Shown: piece after piece, positions 1-8,563 of the stretch
Numbering within the stretch: position 1 is the first letter of the stretch
How the letters are laid out: each line of letters opens with the position of its first letter
Assembly (NCBI GenBank): GCA_002435325.1
Contig: DJMJ01000024.1
Coordinates: 141,711 to 205,710 of the forward strand
Direction of reading: 5' to 3'
DNA length: 64,000 bases
From: Nitrospira sp. UBA6493
Lineage (GTDB): Bacteria; Nitrospirota; Nitrospiria; Nitrospirales; Nitrospiraceae
The notes under the pieces: generated by a model
Told to the model about the DNA's origin: nothing
What the model saw: only the letters and a program-made list of their open reading frames with translations
Database searches by the model: none
Made by a program: the position numbers and the translations under genes

Positions 1-344
1 CTGCAGGTCACCCCGATATTGATCGGCGCTTCTTCGATTCCTTCCAGCTTCAAACTTCTGTAGAGCGCGGCACGCTCCCCCTCATAACAGGCCGCCGCCT
101 TCTCATTGGCCTGCCGGAATAACGCTTTCACCGCGCCCTTGGTCGTGCGATCGCGCGCCACCACAAAATCCCAAGGCTGCATGAACCCCACCGACCCGGC
201 ATGGTGAGCTGCGGTCAACACACGCGTCAAGACCTGGTCTGGAATCGGCGCCGGCAGAAAATTCCGGCGAACATCGCGCCGCTCGAAGATCGCCCGATAC
301 ACAACCTCCCGCTCCACGTCTGAAAATTGCCTATCGTCAGACAT
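1..344 (-). CDS. bluB: BluB-type 5,6-dimethylbenzimidazole synthase (partial, C-terminus outside window)
   Basis: The first 114 codons are visible; the rest lies beyond the left edge. BluB is a flavin-destroying nitroreductase-fold enzyme that converts reduced FMN to 5,6-dimethylbenzimidazole, the lower ligand of cobalamin. The N-terminal region reads FERRDVRRNF, then HHAGSVGFMQPWDFVV and an APINIGVTC segment, which fit BluB better than a general nitroreductase. ATG at 344 follows an AGGAG about 11 nt upstream. It is the last visible gene of a minus-strand unit with the receptor, CobO and a CWC protein, so riboswitch control is likely. The assignment is by motif recognition; CobT-type partners are not visible. 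Confidence 0.85.
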   Translation of the reverse strand, partial: MSDDRQFSDVEREVVYRAIFERRDVRRNFLPAPIPDQVLTRVLTAAHHAGSVGFMQPWDFVVARDRTTKGAVKALFRQANEKAAACYEGERAALYRSLKLEGIEEAPINIGVTC

Positions 345-358
345 TGCCGGCCTTGCTC

Positions 359-574
359 CTATCTTGTTCGCTCGTGATGCGGCACGGATTGCGGCCCCAA
401 CTCACCGGTTGCGACCTTCTCCAAACAACCGGGACAGAGACAATCCTTATACCGTGCGGCAATCCAATCCATGTGAGACTCCGTGATCCCGATCTTCCCG
501 CACCAGCATTGATACCCTCCGCACGAAAACGATTGCCCACAGTGCTCGCACGTCTTGGTTACAGGACATCTCAT
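359..574 (-). CDS. Small cysteine-rich CWC-family protein
   Basis: A 71-residue protein with eight cysteines, including CEHCGQSFSC, a CWCG and a CLCPGC pair. This is the pattern of the small cysteine-rich CWC family, probably metal binding, with no established reaction. I chose ATG at 574 over GTG at 586 because GAGGTGGGG lies 6 nt upstream of the ATG. It sits between cobO (28 nt after its stop) and bluB, so it is probably co-transcribed with the corrinoid genes. A role in cobalt or corrinoid handling is only inference from position. Confidence 0.75.
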   Translation of the reverse strand: MRCPVTKTCEHCGQSFSCGGYQCWCGKIGITESHMDWIAARYKDCLCPGCLEKVATGELGPQSVPHHERTR

Positions 575-613
575 CGTACGCCCCACCTCACGCTTCAGAA
601 CTCCTCAGGGTGC

Positions 614-1213
614 TCAGAATTCAACCCCCGGCTGCGCCTTGATCCCTTTGCGAAAGGGATGTTTGACCTGCTTCATCTCCGTCACTAGATCGGCTTCCTC
701 GATCAAGGCGTCCTTGGCCCCGCGACCGGTGATCACCACATGCTGCATGGGAGGACGAGTCCGCAGTACCGGAAGCACCTCGCCGAGTGACACATAGTCA
801 TGATGCAGGGCGATATTGAATTCATCGAGGATCACCATCGCATAGGAGGGATCGCGGAGAAACTCGCACACCTTCGCCCAGGCCTGTTGGGCATGCTGCG
901 TATCACGTTCACGATTCTGCGTTTCCCAGGTATATCCCTCGCCCATCCGCAAAAATGTCACCCGATCCCCAAACGACTTCAGCATCCGCTCTTCCGCCGT
1001 ATCGATGGCGCCCTTGATAAACTGCACTACCGCCACCTTCTGGCCATGCCCGACACAGCGCAGCGCCATCCCCAGCGCGGCCGTCGTCTTACCCTTGCCG
1101 GCCCCGGTGTATACGATCAAGAGCCCCTTCTCCTCTTGTGCCGCCTCAATGCGGCGATCCACCGACGCCTTCAGCCGTTCCATCCTCGCTTTATGCTCAT
1201 CCTGCTCCGTCAC
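614..1213 (-). CDS. cobO: Cob(I)yrinic acid a,c-diamide adenosyltransferase (CobO/BtuR family)
   Basis: A 199-aa ATP:corrinoid adenosyltransferase that transfers the 5'-deoxyadenosyl group of ATP to the reduced cobalt of corrinoids in the cytoplasm. The P-loop TGAGKGKTT is at about residues 36-44, followed by the VVQFIKG strand and VILDEFNIAL, both typical of the CobA/CobO/BtuR fold. Length matches the family. The start is GTG at 1213, preceded by GGGGGAGG at 8 nt spacing; no better ATG fits. It lies downstream of the TonB-dependent receptor and upstream of the CWC protein and bluB, so imported corrinoid would be adenosylated by this enzyme. Confidence 0.92.
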   Translation of the reverse strand: MTEQDEHKARMERLKASVDRRIEAAQEEKGLLIVYTGAGKGKTTAALGMALRCVGHGQKVAVVQFIKGAIDTAEERMLKSFGDRVTFLRMGEGYTWETQNRERDTQHAQQAWAKVCEFLRDPSYAMVILDEFNIALHHDYVSLGEVLPVLRTRPPMQHVVITGRGAKDALIEEADLVTEMKQVKHPFRKGIKAQPGVEF

Positions 1214-1310
1214 TTCACGCCTCCCCCGACAGCAAATCCCCTATTACGATTCTTTTACCGGCACCGGTGTGCCTGCGAGCGACAATGCGTGAGGGACCTC
1301 CCCTGCCCCT

Positions 1311-3293
1311 CTATCTTGCATCGTAATTCACCCTCACCCCTGCAAATATCGATCGTATAGGAGTGCCATAGAAACGAACCTCTTCGTACTTCTCGTTAAA
1401 AATGTTGTCAGCCCGTAAATAGGTTTGCACCCGCTTCGTCACATCGTAAGTCGCGGAGAGATTCCACACATCGAATGCGCGCATGGATTGTTGATTATTG
1501 ACATCGTCAAACCGCGACCCTACATAGCGGCCTTCCAAATTCACACGGACCGGTTCGACCGGCTGATAACTGACGAGCATGCTCCACTGATCCACCGGCA
1601 TGCGGGGGGATCGCTTGCCGGGATACTCCTGAAGATTTCTGGTCATCGTATTCGTATATTGCGCCTGAATATCCAAACTCTTGATCCAGGGAGCATCTCT
1701 GATCACCGCATATTTGACGCTCGCTTCCCACCCCTTTGTACCAACCAGACCGATATTCTCCGCGCAATAGCCACCAGCCCCGCAGACCGTAGAAGTCGAA
1801 ACCGCGGCAATCATGTCGCGGAAGCGATTCCAAAAGTATCCCCCACTGAGAGTCAGACGCTTATGCAACAGATACTGGTCTATGCCGACATCCATGCCTT
1901 GGCTTCGTTCCGGCTTGAGGTTCGGATTACCGTAATTCGGATAAAATAACTGGTTGATCGTGGGCGCACGAAAACCGGTGGCGTAACTCCCCCGCACCTT
2001 TGTGTCGGTCTCTCGATGAAGATAGCCGGCCGTCGTCCGATAGGTCGTGGAACTGCCAAACACATTATAGTCGTCATAGCGGATACCACCAGTGGCAAAG
2101 ACGCGATCCCACAAATTCAGTTGAGCTTGAGCAAATCCGGCATGACTGAAAACGGTCTTTGTAGGAAAATCGTAATTGTTCGTAAGCAGGTTCTGATTCT
2201 CCCCCTGCTGTTGGCGAAATTGATACCCCGCGCTGAGGAGCAGGGGCTTCCCAATCTGAAAATTGTGCTGCCACTCGGCGCGATTGGCCACAGTGTTGAT
2301 CTGCGATCGATAGAGATACGGCGAATTCACCACCCCGGTTTGTAGATTGCGCTGGGTGGTTCCTGAAAAGGACTCCGAGTCCTCCGTTTGGCGGGACAGC
2401 GTTATGGCCTGATTCCACCAAGCCGTGATCGGCTGGGCATAGGTGGCGCTGTACACAAATTGCTGGCTGTTGGTAAACGCTCCCAGCGTGTCGAACCCCG
2501 GAGAGGACCCATTGTCAAAATTTACCTTGCCTTGCAACAGGCGAAACGTGACATCGAATCGCCCTTCATGTGGAAGCGCCACACCGAGTCGCGTTGAAGC
2601 CTGCCAATTGTGGAACCCGTCTCGCTCCGTGGCCCCCCGCCGGTAATTGACCGCCGAGAACCCGGTATAATCCCAGCGCGACAGCGCCAGACTATAATCC
2701 ACGATCCCCGTCTTGCCAGACACTTGTCCGCCCTCCCGAATGGATGCAAATGACCCGTATTCGAAAAACGCATTCGCCGAGGGCGCCCCGCTGCCTCGCT
2801 TCGTCGTAATATTGATCACCCCGCCCATGGCATCCGCTCCCCACAACATGCTCTGGGCGCCACGAAGAATTTCGATGCGCTCGATGTTGTCGGTCGTCAG
2901 ATTCGCAAAATCAAAACTTCCCAGTGTCGCGCTATTCATAATCGCACCGTCTATAAGAACGAGTACCTGGTCGGAGTTACTCCCTCGAATACGAACACTC
3001 GTACTCGTCCCCGGCCCGCCGTTTGAAAACACCGTCAATCCCTGGCTCAAGCGAAGGGCCTCAGCCACCGTCTTGATTTGCCGCCGCTTGAGATCGTCTT
3101 CGGTAAGCACTTCAACCGCACTCGTCACCTGCGCCACCGGAATGGGCGTTTTCGTGGCACTCACGACCACCTCGGGAGTTTCAATAATATCGGCCGGATC
3201 GGCCAGAGCCACGTCTTGCGCCGATACGGCAGGAGAAGGAAGGAACCAGACAAGAACGCAGACAGACAACGCCCAGCGAAGAAACAACAACAT
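1311..3293 (-). CDS. btuB: TonB-dependent outer-membrane receptor, BtuB-like
   Basis: A 660-aa outer-membrane gated beta-barrel. An N-terminal signal peptide (about residues 1-25, ending AVSA) is followed by a TonB-box-like stretch with VVVSATKTP, then the plug (about 45-155) with VRIRGSNSDQVLVLIDG and GADAMGGVINI. The rest is barrel strands; the C-terminus ends in a typical hydrophobic strand. Substrate is inferred to be cobalamin because a cobalamin riboswitch precedes the gene and cobO/bluB follow it. The SD AAGGGAG lies 7 nt before the ATG and could pair with an upstream CCCTT, giving translational control by the riboswitch. Confidence 0.88.
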   Translation of the reverse strand: MLLFLRWALSVCVLVWFLPSPAVSAQDVALADPADIIETPEVVVSATKTPIPVAQVTSAVEVLTEDDLKRRQIKTVAEALRLSQGLTVFSNGGPGTSTSVRIRGSNSDQVLVLIDGAIMNSATLGSFDFANLTTDNIERIEILRGAQSMLWGADAMGGVINITTKRGSGAPSANAFFEYGSFASIREGGQVSGKTGIVDYSLALSRWDYTGFSAVNYRRGATERDGFHNWQASTRLGVALPHEGRFDVTFRLLQGKVNFDNGSSPGFDTLGAFTNSQQFVYSATYAQPITAWWNQAITLSRQTEDSESFSGTTQRNLQTGVVNSPYLYRSQINTVANRAEWQHNFQIGKPLLLSAGYQFRQQQGENQNLLTNNYDFPTKTVFSHAGFAQAQLNLWDRVFATGGIRYDDYNVFGSSTTYRTTAGYLHRETDTKVRGSYATGFRAPTINQLFYPNYGNPNLKPERSQGMDVGIDQYLLHKRLTLSGGYFWNRFRDMIAAVSTSTVCGAGGYCAENIGLVGTKGWEASVKYAVIRDAPWIKSLDIQAQYTNTMTRNLQEYPGKRSPRMPVDQWSMLVSYQPVEPVRVNLEGRYVGSRFDDVNNQQSMRAFDVWNLSATYDVTKRVQTYLRADNIFNEKYEEVRFYGTPIRSIFAGVRVNYDAR

Positions 3294-3302
3294 GACAAAA
3301 CT

Positions 3303-3319
3303 CCCTTGTGCTCGAAGGG
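3303..3319 (-). promoter_or_regulatory. Putative SD-sequestering hairpin before the receptor gene
   Basis: On the minus strand CCCTT (3319-3315) can pair with AAGGG (3307-3303) across a 7-nt loop, covering part of the SD AAGGGAG of the receptor. No long U-tract follows, so control of translation rather than termination is the simpler reading. The hairpin is short and its pairing with the riboswitch expression platform is inference. Confidence 0.4.
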
Positions 3320-3335
3320 TTCAGTCGAATCAACT

Positions 3336-3500
3336 GCGGGCTGGGTCTCCTGACTTGCGGATCGTCGTGTCTCTGCGCCTTCCCATACGCCGAAGCGCAC
3401 AGTGGCATGCTGCAGAGTTACTCCCCGCTGACAGTGGCGGCACCGTGATGGATTTGCACCATCTTCCCCGTCCCCCGCGTCGTTTCTACAAAACGCCCTT
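3336..3500 (-). promoter_or_regulatory. Cobalamin riboswitch controlling the receptor/cobO/bluB unit
   Basis: On the minus strand the leader contains the hallmark cobalamin-riboswitch elements in order: GGGGAAGATGGTGCAAATCC, then GCCGCCACTGTCAGCGGGGAG, the B12 box ATGCCACTG (about 3397-3410), GGGAAGGCGCAGAG, and AAGTCAGGAGACC near the 3' end. It lies directly upstream of the TonB-dependent receptor. Outer P1 limits are approximate. Binding of cobalamin would be expected to reduce expression. Confidence 0.92.
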
Positions 3501-3583
3501 TCACGCTGAAATAATCGTCCCCCCTCATCCACACCCGCACGGCCGGGGACTTGGCCGTGAGGATTGATCTATTTCCCGGCGGA

Positions 3584-4441
3584 CTAGCCAGGCATCGTCA
3601 CACGCGGCCGGCCGGTCTGCGGATGGGCATCGACCACGACCTCGCAGCCATAGACCATCCGCAGCACATCCGGCTTGATCGTATCTTCTGGCGCCCCCAT
3701 CCGGCAGAGCTGCCCGTCTTTCAACATCAGTACGCGATCGCACACTTGGCTCGCCACATTCAGGTCATGGGAGACCAGAACCACAGTCAATTGCCGCTCC
3801 GCTTTGAGGCGGCCGATGAGCGCACAGATTTCGATCTGATGATTGATGTCGAGAAACGCCATCGGTTCATCGAGCAAGAGAATTGCCGGTTCCTGAGCGA
3901 GGGCTCGCGCAATCACGACCCGTTGCCGCTCTCCACCGGAAAGATCCGACATCAACCGGTCGGCCAGAGGCACGACGTCGGTTTCAATCATGGCTTGTTG
4001 CACATAGGACAAATCCTGTTCCGTTTCATCCCCGATCCCCATGCTCCACCAGGATGCGCGCCGGTGCGGGAACCGTCCCATGAGCACCGTTTCCACGACC
4101 GTGAAAGGAAAGACCTGCACATATTCCTGCGGCACCACCGCCACCGATCGTGCGATCTCTCGCGGATCGAGCCGGCCGATGGAATGCCCGCCGAGCCGAA
4201 TATCGCCGCAGTGTGGGCGTAACAATCCGGCCAGCAGCTTCAGAAGGGAGGACTTTCCGGATCCATTGGGACCGACGATCCCTAACACTTCTCCTTTCGG
4301 GACTCCGAATGACACCCCCTCAAGCGTCCACGCCCGCCCCCGTTGGTCGGCACCATACCGAAAGGATACGTTCTCGACGTCCATGGCGTAGCCGATCGAA
4401 ATCGGTTGAACCGGTGAACCTATTGTCATCGACGCAGCCAT
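3584..4441 (-). CDS. btuD: ABC transporter ATP-binding protein, BtuD/FecE type
   Basis: A 285-aa ATPase of the iron-siderophore/cobalamin importer class. Walker A GPNGSGKS is at 57-64, the signature LSGGE at 167-171, Walker B ILLLDEP at 187-193, and an H-loop follows in VLVSHDLN. It starts 1 nt after the permease stop and is third in btuF-btuC-btuD order. It would power the inner-membrane permease. Assignment to cobalamin rather than siderophore rests on the riboswitch upstream of the operon and on BtuF. Confidence 0.9.
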   Translation of the reverse strand: MAASMTIGSPVQPISIGYAMDVENVSFRYGADQRGRAWTLEGVSFGVPKGEVLGIVGPNGSGKSSLLKLLAGLLRPHCGDIRLGGHSIGRLDPREIARSVAVVPQEYVQVFPFTVVETVLMGRFPHRRASWWSMGIGDETEQDLSYVQQAMIETDVVPLADRLMSDLSGGERQRVVIARALAQEPAILLLDEPMAFLDINHQIEICALIGRLKAERQLTVVLVSHDLNVASQVCDRVLMLKDGQLCRMGAPEDTIKPDVLRMVYGCEVVVDAHPQTGRPRVTMPG

Positions 4442-4442
4442 C

Positions 4443-5597
4443 TCACAACATCCGATCTTTTCGCCATAACAGCAGGTACAAGAAGAACGGGCCGCCGATC
4501 AGCGCCGTGACAATCCCCACGGGAATCTCGGCGGGCGCGAACAGCGTCCGCGCGATGGTATCCGCCACGACCAAAAACATCCCCCCCACAAGGACCGAGG
4601 CCGGCAACAATAGCCGATGATCCGATCCCAACAGCAGACGAACCGCATGCGGCACAACCATCCCGACAAACCCTATCATGCCACTGACCGACACCACCGC
4701 CCCGGTGAGCAGAGCTGTGAGGACAAAAAGGTGTTTCTTGGTACGCTCGGTATCGATCCCCAACGAACGGGCAGTCTCCTCTCCCAGCGTCAGCACGTTC
4801 AGCGTCTGCGCCTTCTGCATCAAGATCGCCAACACAAAGACCGCATAGCCCACCAGCACACCCAATGCGGGATACCCCGGCGCGGTTAACGAGCCCATCA
4901 GCCAGGCCATGAGACCGGCAGATCGATTGGGTTCCATGATGGAGGTGATAAACATAATGAGGGCTGTGAGAATGGCGTTGAGAATCACTCCGGCGAGCAA
5001 CAGGCTGTGAATCGACAGCCGCCCCTGCGACTGTGCCAAGCGATAGATCACCACCAGCGTCAGCAGTCCCCCGGCAAATCCGCACAGGGGAAGGATTGGC
5101 AGCAACGCCATCATCGTGCCGATCCCTAAGAGCATCGTAACCGCCGCTCCCAGCGCGGCACCGCTTGAAACGCCGAGCACATAGGGATCGGCCAACGGAT
5201 TTCTCAGCAACGCTTGCAGCGTGACGCCCACCGCCGCCAGACTGCCGCCGACAAGAAACCCCATCAGCACACGCGGCAGTCTGACTTGTAAGAGAATCAC
5301 GCCGGAGGTGCCGATCGAGGCCTGATCCAATTCCCCGGTCTTCAGGGCATGCAAGAGCGCCTGGAACACATCCCCCAGCGGCGCCGAAGCGGCGCCGAAC
5401 CGGCTACAGAGCGTCACGACCCCAAGACTGGCCAACAGAAGTCCGACAAGGACGAGGCCCCAGCGCCGGCCGGTGAGGATCATCCCTGTACGCTGCCACT
5501 TCCCTTTCACGTCCCACCCCACAGCCCCGTTTGGCTGGGAGACTGGCTCTGGCGACGAGACTGCAAGATGCGCGGGAGTGGCTTGGCCATTTGCCAT
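4443..5597 (-). CDS. btuC: FecCD-family corrinoid ABC permease, BtuC-like
   Basis: A 384-aa inner-membrane permease. After a polar N-terminus of about 40 residues come many hydrophobic segments and the FecCD-family motifs LPRVLMGFLVGGSLAAVG, the NPLADPYVLG loop and GMIGFVGMVVPH near the C-terminus. The family usually has ten transmembrane helices and works as a dimer with BtuD. It starts 5 nt after the btuF stop; AAAGG in the end of btuF could serve as ribosome-binding site. The N-terminus is longer than usual, and an internal ATG before TGRRWGLVLVG is an alternative start. Confidence 0.9.
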   Translation of the reverse strand: MANGQATPAHLAVSSPEPVSQPNGAVGWDVKGKWQRTGMILTGRRWGLVLVGLLLASLGVVTLCSRFGAASAPLGDVFQALLHALKTGELDQASIGTSGVILLQVRLPRVLMGFLVGGSLAAVGVTLQALLRNPLADPYVLGVSSGAALGAAVTMLLGIGTMMALLPILPLCGFAGGLLTLVVIYRLAQSQGRLSIHSLLLAGVILNAILTALIMFITSIMEPNRSAGLMAWLMGSLTAPGYPALGVLVGYAVFVLAILMQKAQTLNVLTLGEETARSLGIDTERTKKHLFVLTALLTGAVVSVSGMIGFVGMVVPHAVRLLLGSDHRLLLPASVLVGGMFLVVADTIARTLFAPAEIPVGIVTALIGGPFFLYLLLWRKDRML

Positions 5598-5602
5598 GAT
5601 CT

Positions 5603-6604
5603 TTATGGCCTTTCACCGGTCGAAGAGGATGACACAGAGGAAGGATGCAATATGTCAACCAACAGTTCCAAGCCCTTTCCGATACGGGGACCAGGCCGAT
5701 TGAGCAGGTCGGCTGGAATCTGCCGCAACCGGCCCTGTTTCACAGCCGTGAGCGTGGTCCACTGCCGCCAGGCTTTCTGTTCACTTTCAGAAATACCCTC
5801 GGCCTTGCCGATGGGAAACACCAATACTTCCGGGTCCTCTTGCAACACCGCTTCCATACTGAGCCTTGGATAGGGCGTGGCGCTCTTAGCCGCCACATTC
5901 ACTCCGCCCACAAGACCAATGAGTTGATCGATGAAACTGCCAGGCCCGACGGTAATGAGCGGCTGGCTGTTCAAGACATACAGCACCCGCACGGGCGGCT
6001 GGCCTTGTGTTCTCACTTTTAGGCGCGCAATCTCCTGACGCAGATCCATCCCTAGCGCCACAGCTTCCGTGGAGCGATCCAACATGCGCCCCAGCGTCTG
6101 GATATGCGAAAAGATATCCTCGACGCTCCGGTCGGCCAGGATAAAGACCGGGATTTTCAGTTCTTCCAGCTTTCCGAGAAGATCCAGCTTTAGAAATTGC
6201 TGCGGGGTAATGATCAGGTCCGGCTGAAGCGCGACCAGCGATTCCAAATTGGGGTTGGCATACCCAACCTTCGGCTTCTGCGCCGCCTCTGGAGGGAAAT
6301 CGCAAAACTGCGTCACCCCGACCACCTGTGAACCAGCACCGATCGCAAACAACGTTTCCGTTACACTCGGGGCCAGCGACACAATCCTGGTCGGCGCCTT
6401 GGCCAGATAGATCTTGCGGCCCATGTCATCGACAAACGACCTGGACGACACGTGGGCCATAAACGGCATACCAGTGAGAATACCCTGCTGTCGGCGTTTC
6501 ATATCCGGCATCTCATTATGCGCAAAAGCACCACCCGCTGGCATCCCATTCACACACAGGAGCAGGACGCAGACTCCGCTGAAAATCGCTTTAAACAGGC
6601 CCAA
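5603..6604 (-). CDS. btuF: Periplasmic corrinoid-binding protein, BtuF-like
   Basis: A 333-aa substrate-binding protein. A signal peptide (about 1-28, ending GGAFA) precedes the class III binding fold with RIVSLAPSVTETLFAIGAG, PKVGYANPNLE and DLIITPQQ motifs typical of BtuF/FhuD. The only start giving the full signal peptide is TTG at 6604. Its SD-like GGGGA lies inside the 3' arm of the hairpin at 6613-6643, so initiation should depend on whether that hairpin forms. It is first in the btuF-btuC-btuD operon and is preceded by a cobalamin riboswitch. A siderophore ligand is possible but less likely. Confidence 0.88.
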   Translation of the reverse strand: MGLFKAIFSGVCVLLLCVNGMPAGGAFAHNEMPDMKRRQQGILTGMPFMAHVSSRSFVDDMGRKIYLAKAPTRIVSLAPSVTETLFAIGAGSQVVGVTQFCDFPPEAAQKPKVGYANPNLESLVALQPDLIITPQQFLKLDLLGKLEELKIPVFILADRSVEDIFSHIQTLGRMLDRSTEAVALGMDLRQEIARLKVRTQGQPPVRVLYVLNSQPLITVGPGSFIDQLIGLVGGVNVAAKSATPYPRLSMEAVLQEDPEVLVFPIGKAEGISESEQKAWRQWTTLTAVKQGRLRQIPADLLNRPGPRIGKGLELLVDILHPSSVSSSSTGERP

Positions 6605-6643
6605 AATAAAAAATCCCCAAGGCCTACAATAGACCCTGAGGAT
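6604..6643 (-). terminator. Riboswitch expression platform: terminator hairpin that also covers the btuF SD
   Basis: On the minus strand ATCCTCAGGGTC pairs along 12 positions (with G-U pairs) with GGCCTTGGGGAT across the loop TATTGTA, followed at once by TTTTTATTTT. This is a canonical intrinsic terminator placed between the riboswitch and btuF. The 3' arm also carries GGGGA, the only SD candidate for the TTG start at 6604, so one helix could both terminate transcription and block initiation. Confidence 0.75.
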
Positions 6644-6694
6644 TGCCCCGCTTCTACATCCTCGCCTGTTCCCCAGCCCTCGAGGGAACGATGG

Positions 6695-6855
6695 TCAACT
6701 CTCCAGGGAGGTCTTCTGGCTCATGGTTCATCCTACTTCCCGCGCCTTCCCATCCAAACGGACAGTGGCATTCACGGGTTTCGTCCCCATTCACAGCGGC
6801 GGGACCGCGAGGGAGTCACACCCTCTTCCCTTACCCCGGAGTTACGATATGGTGT
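6695..6855 (-). promoter_or_regulatory. Cobalamin riboswitch controlling btuFCD
   Basis: The minus strand shows GGTAAGGGAAGAGGGTGTGA, the CGCCGCTGTGAATGGGGACG region, the B12 box AATGCCACTG (about 6760-6772), GGGAAGGCGCGGGAAG, and GAGCCAGAAGACCTCCC near the 3' end. These are in the order of the cobalamin riboswitch consensus. It precedes the terminator hairpin and btuF. Limits are approximate. Confidence 0.92.
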
Positions 6856-7109
6856 CGGCACTCTAGGAGATGGAAGTAAAACTTGTCAAGTTCCATAATG
6901 TCCGATCACTGCGTCTTTACTGTACACCGTTCCCTCGACACCGCCGTCCTCATCACGAGAAGTGCCCGTTACATCGAGACTTTTTACGGAGATCCTATAG
7001 GCATAGAGCTTGCTCGCATCTCTAGCGAGCGATTCTGTCGAATTTACGGAACGCTTTGCCACAAATAGACCATTACACCATCGGGTAGGGAAGAGACAGC
7101 GAACCAGTC

Positions 7110-8489
7110 ATGCGAAATCTGATTATTAGCGCCTGTATTATCGGTCTGTTTTTAGAGCTCTCGGGGCTCATGTGGTCGCTCAAAAAAGACGGCACCAGCG
7201 ACACCTTTGTCGTGCTGACAGAGCCTGCACCTCGCATGATCGAGCATCCGTTGGAAAATGGCTATTTTCTTCTTCTTGGCATGGCCGCTGATCGCACACA
7301 GAATCCGATCCAAACCGGCTATGACATTTGGCTCGAATCAAGCACACGTCCAAACAGCACCGGCTTCGATTTCAACAAATCAGGCCGATCCGAACTCCGA
7401 CTCCCCGTTGCAGTGGATCAAGTCGTTCCAGAGTGGTACGCGTCCAATCCTCTGGAGGCATTGCAAAAGCAGGACGCCCTGTACCGGGTCTCCGCCGACC
7501 GCTACCGCCCCCTGGTGGCGCGCTACGAGCAATGGCTTCAAATGATCTTTGAAGATTGGGGCTATGTCCATCAGGGGGCTCCGCGCATCGAAGAACTATT
7601 GGGTGCCCACCGGCTCTATGTTGCAGAGGGGGTCTCACAAGAGACCGCCACCGGCCTCGCACGGCTCTCTCAGGACCTGGCTAAATGGCGTACGGTCCTG
7701 CGTGACGCCCGCACCCTCCCGCTCAAAATTATGGCCGCCGTCATGATTGACGACAACGTGCAACTCGTTTCTAGAATTCTGAGCCACGAGTCGGTCGATC
7801 GGAAGATCTTGGCGCAGAGCATCGAGTTGCTCCAACCCCTCACTGCCGCGGAGTATTCGCTCCAATGGCCGGTTCGAAACCACTTCACACTGACCTATTT
7901 GCGTCAGCGCGCAATAGAACTGTCCCCACTCCAGGAGCCCCAAACCGACTGGACACCCTATGAGGCCATCGCACACAGTGCCCACCTACCATCTCATGCG
8001 TTCCAGAAAGTAGAACATCCCCAGAACCGCCCGTCTCTGACAGCCTCTTCACAAAGCCAGCACACCTGGAATACCTATGCAACGTATTACGATGCTCTCA
8101 TCAAAACCGCCGACTCCGTCCATAGCCCGCTCCCCAAACTGCACGACATTGCGAAAAACTCTTCCCGCACATTCACGAACCCTCTGGAATTTGAACCGGA
8201 GTGGACGCCCTTCAGTCAACGACTCGTGGAAACCGATGCACGTCTCCGGCTAGCCTCACTCCAAGCCTTAATGCGCAAACCAACCGCCACTGCCACCATT
8301 CCCACACGGCTGGCAGAAGTCGGAGCGAAATACTACGATCCCTTTTCAGGCCTCCCCATGCTCTGGAGCCCTACGCAAAGAAAGCTCTATAGCGTCGGGA
8401 AAGATCATTTGGATGATGGGGGTGATCTGACCTTTGACATTAGCGTTCCGCTCTCAAGCGCCATGACCCCACTAGGTCACTCCTTGTAG
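7110..8489 (+). CDS. Membrane-anchored or exported protein of unknown function
   Basis: A 459-aa protein I do not recognise. Residues 4-20 form a hydrophobic segment, a signal anchor or uncleaved signal peptide, so most of the chain is probably periplasmic. The body is rich in polar helical sequence, with tryptophan-containing stretches near 120-160 and a proline-rich region around 280-320; no catalytic motif stands out. The C-terminus contains YYDPFSGLPMLWSPTQRKLYS, suggestive of a small beta segment. It is transcribed away from the btuF riboswitch and has no clear operon partner. It ends in TAG. Confidence 0.7.
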   Translation: MRNLIISACIIGLFLELSGLMWSLKKDGTSDTFVVLTEPAPRMIEHPLENGYFLLLGMAADRTQNPIQTGYDIWLESSTRPNSTGFDFNKSGRSELRLPVAVDQVVPEWYASNPLEALQKQDALYRVSADRYRPLVARYEQWLQMIFEDWGYVHQGAPRIEELLGAHRLYVAEGVSQETATGLARLSQDLAKWRTVLRDARTLPLKIMAAVMIDDNVQLVSRILSHESVDRKILAQSIELLQPLTAAEYSLQWPVRNHFTLTYLRQRAIELSPLQEPQTDWTPYEAIAHSAHLPSHAFQKVEHPQNRPSLTASSQSQHTWNTYATYYDALIKTADSVHSPLPKLHDIAKNSSRTFTNPLEFEPEWTPFSQRLVETDARLRLASLQALMRKPTATATIPTRLAEVGAKYYDPFSGLPMLWSPTQRKLYSVGKDHLDDGGDLTFDISVPLSSAMTPLGHSL

Positions 8490-8563
8490 AAATCCTCTCT
8501 GCCATAGGCAGCGCTTAAGTCTCAAGCCGGCCACGGCTAATCATCCACCGATGATCACGAGCG

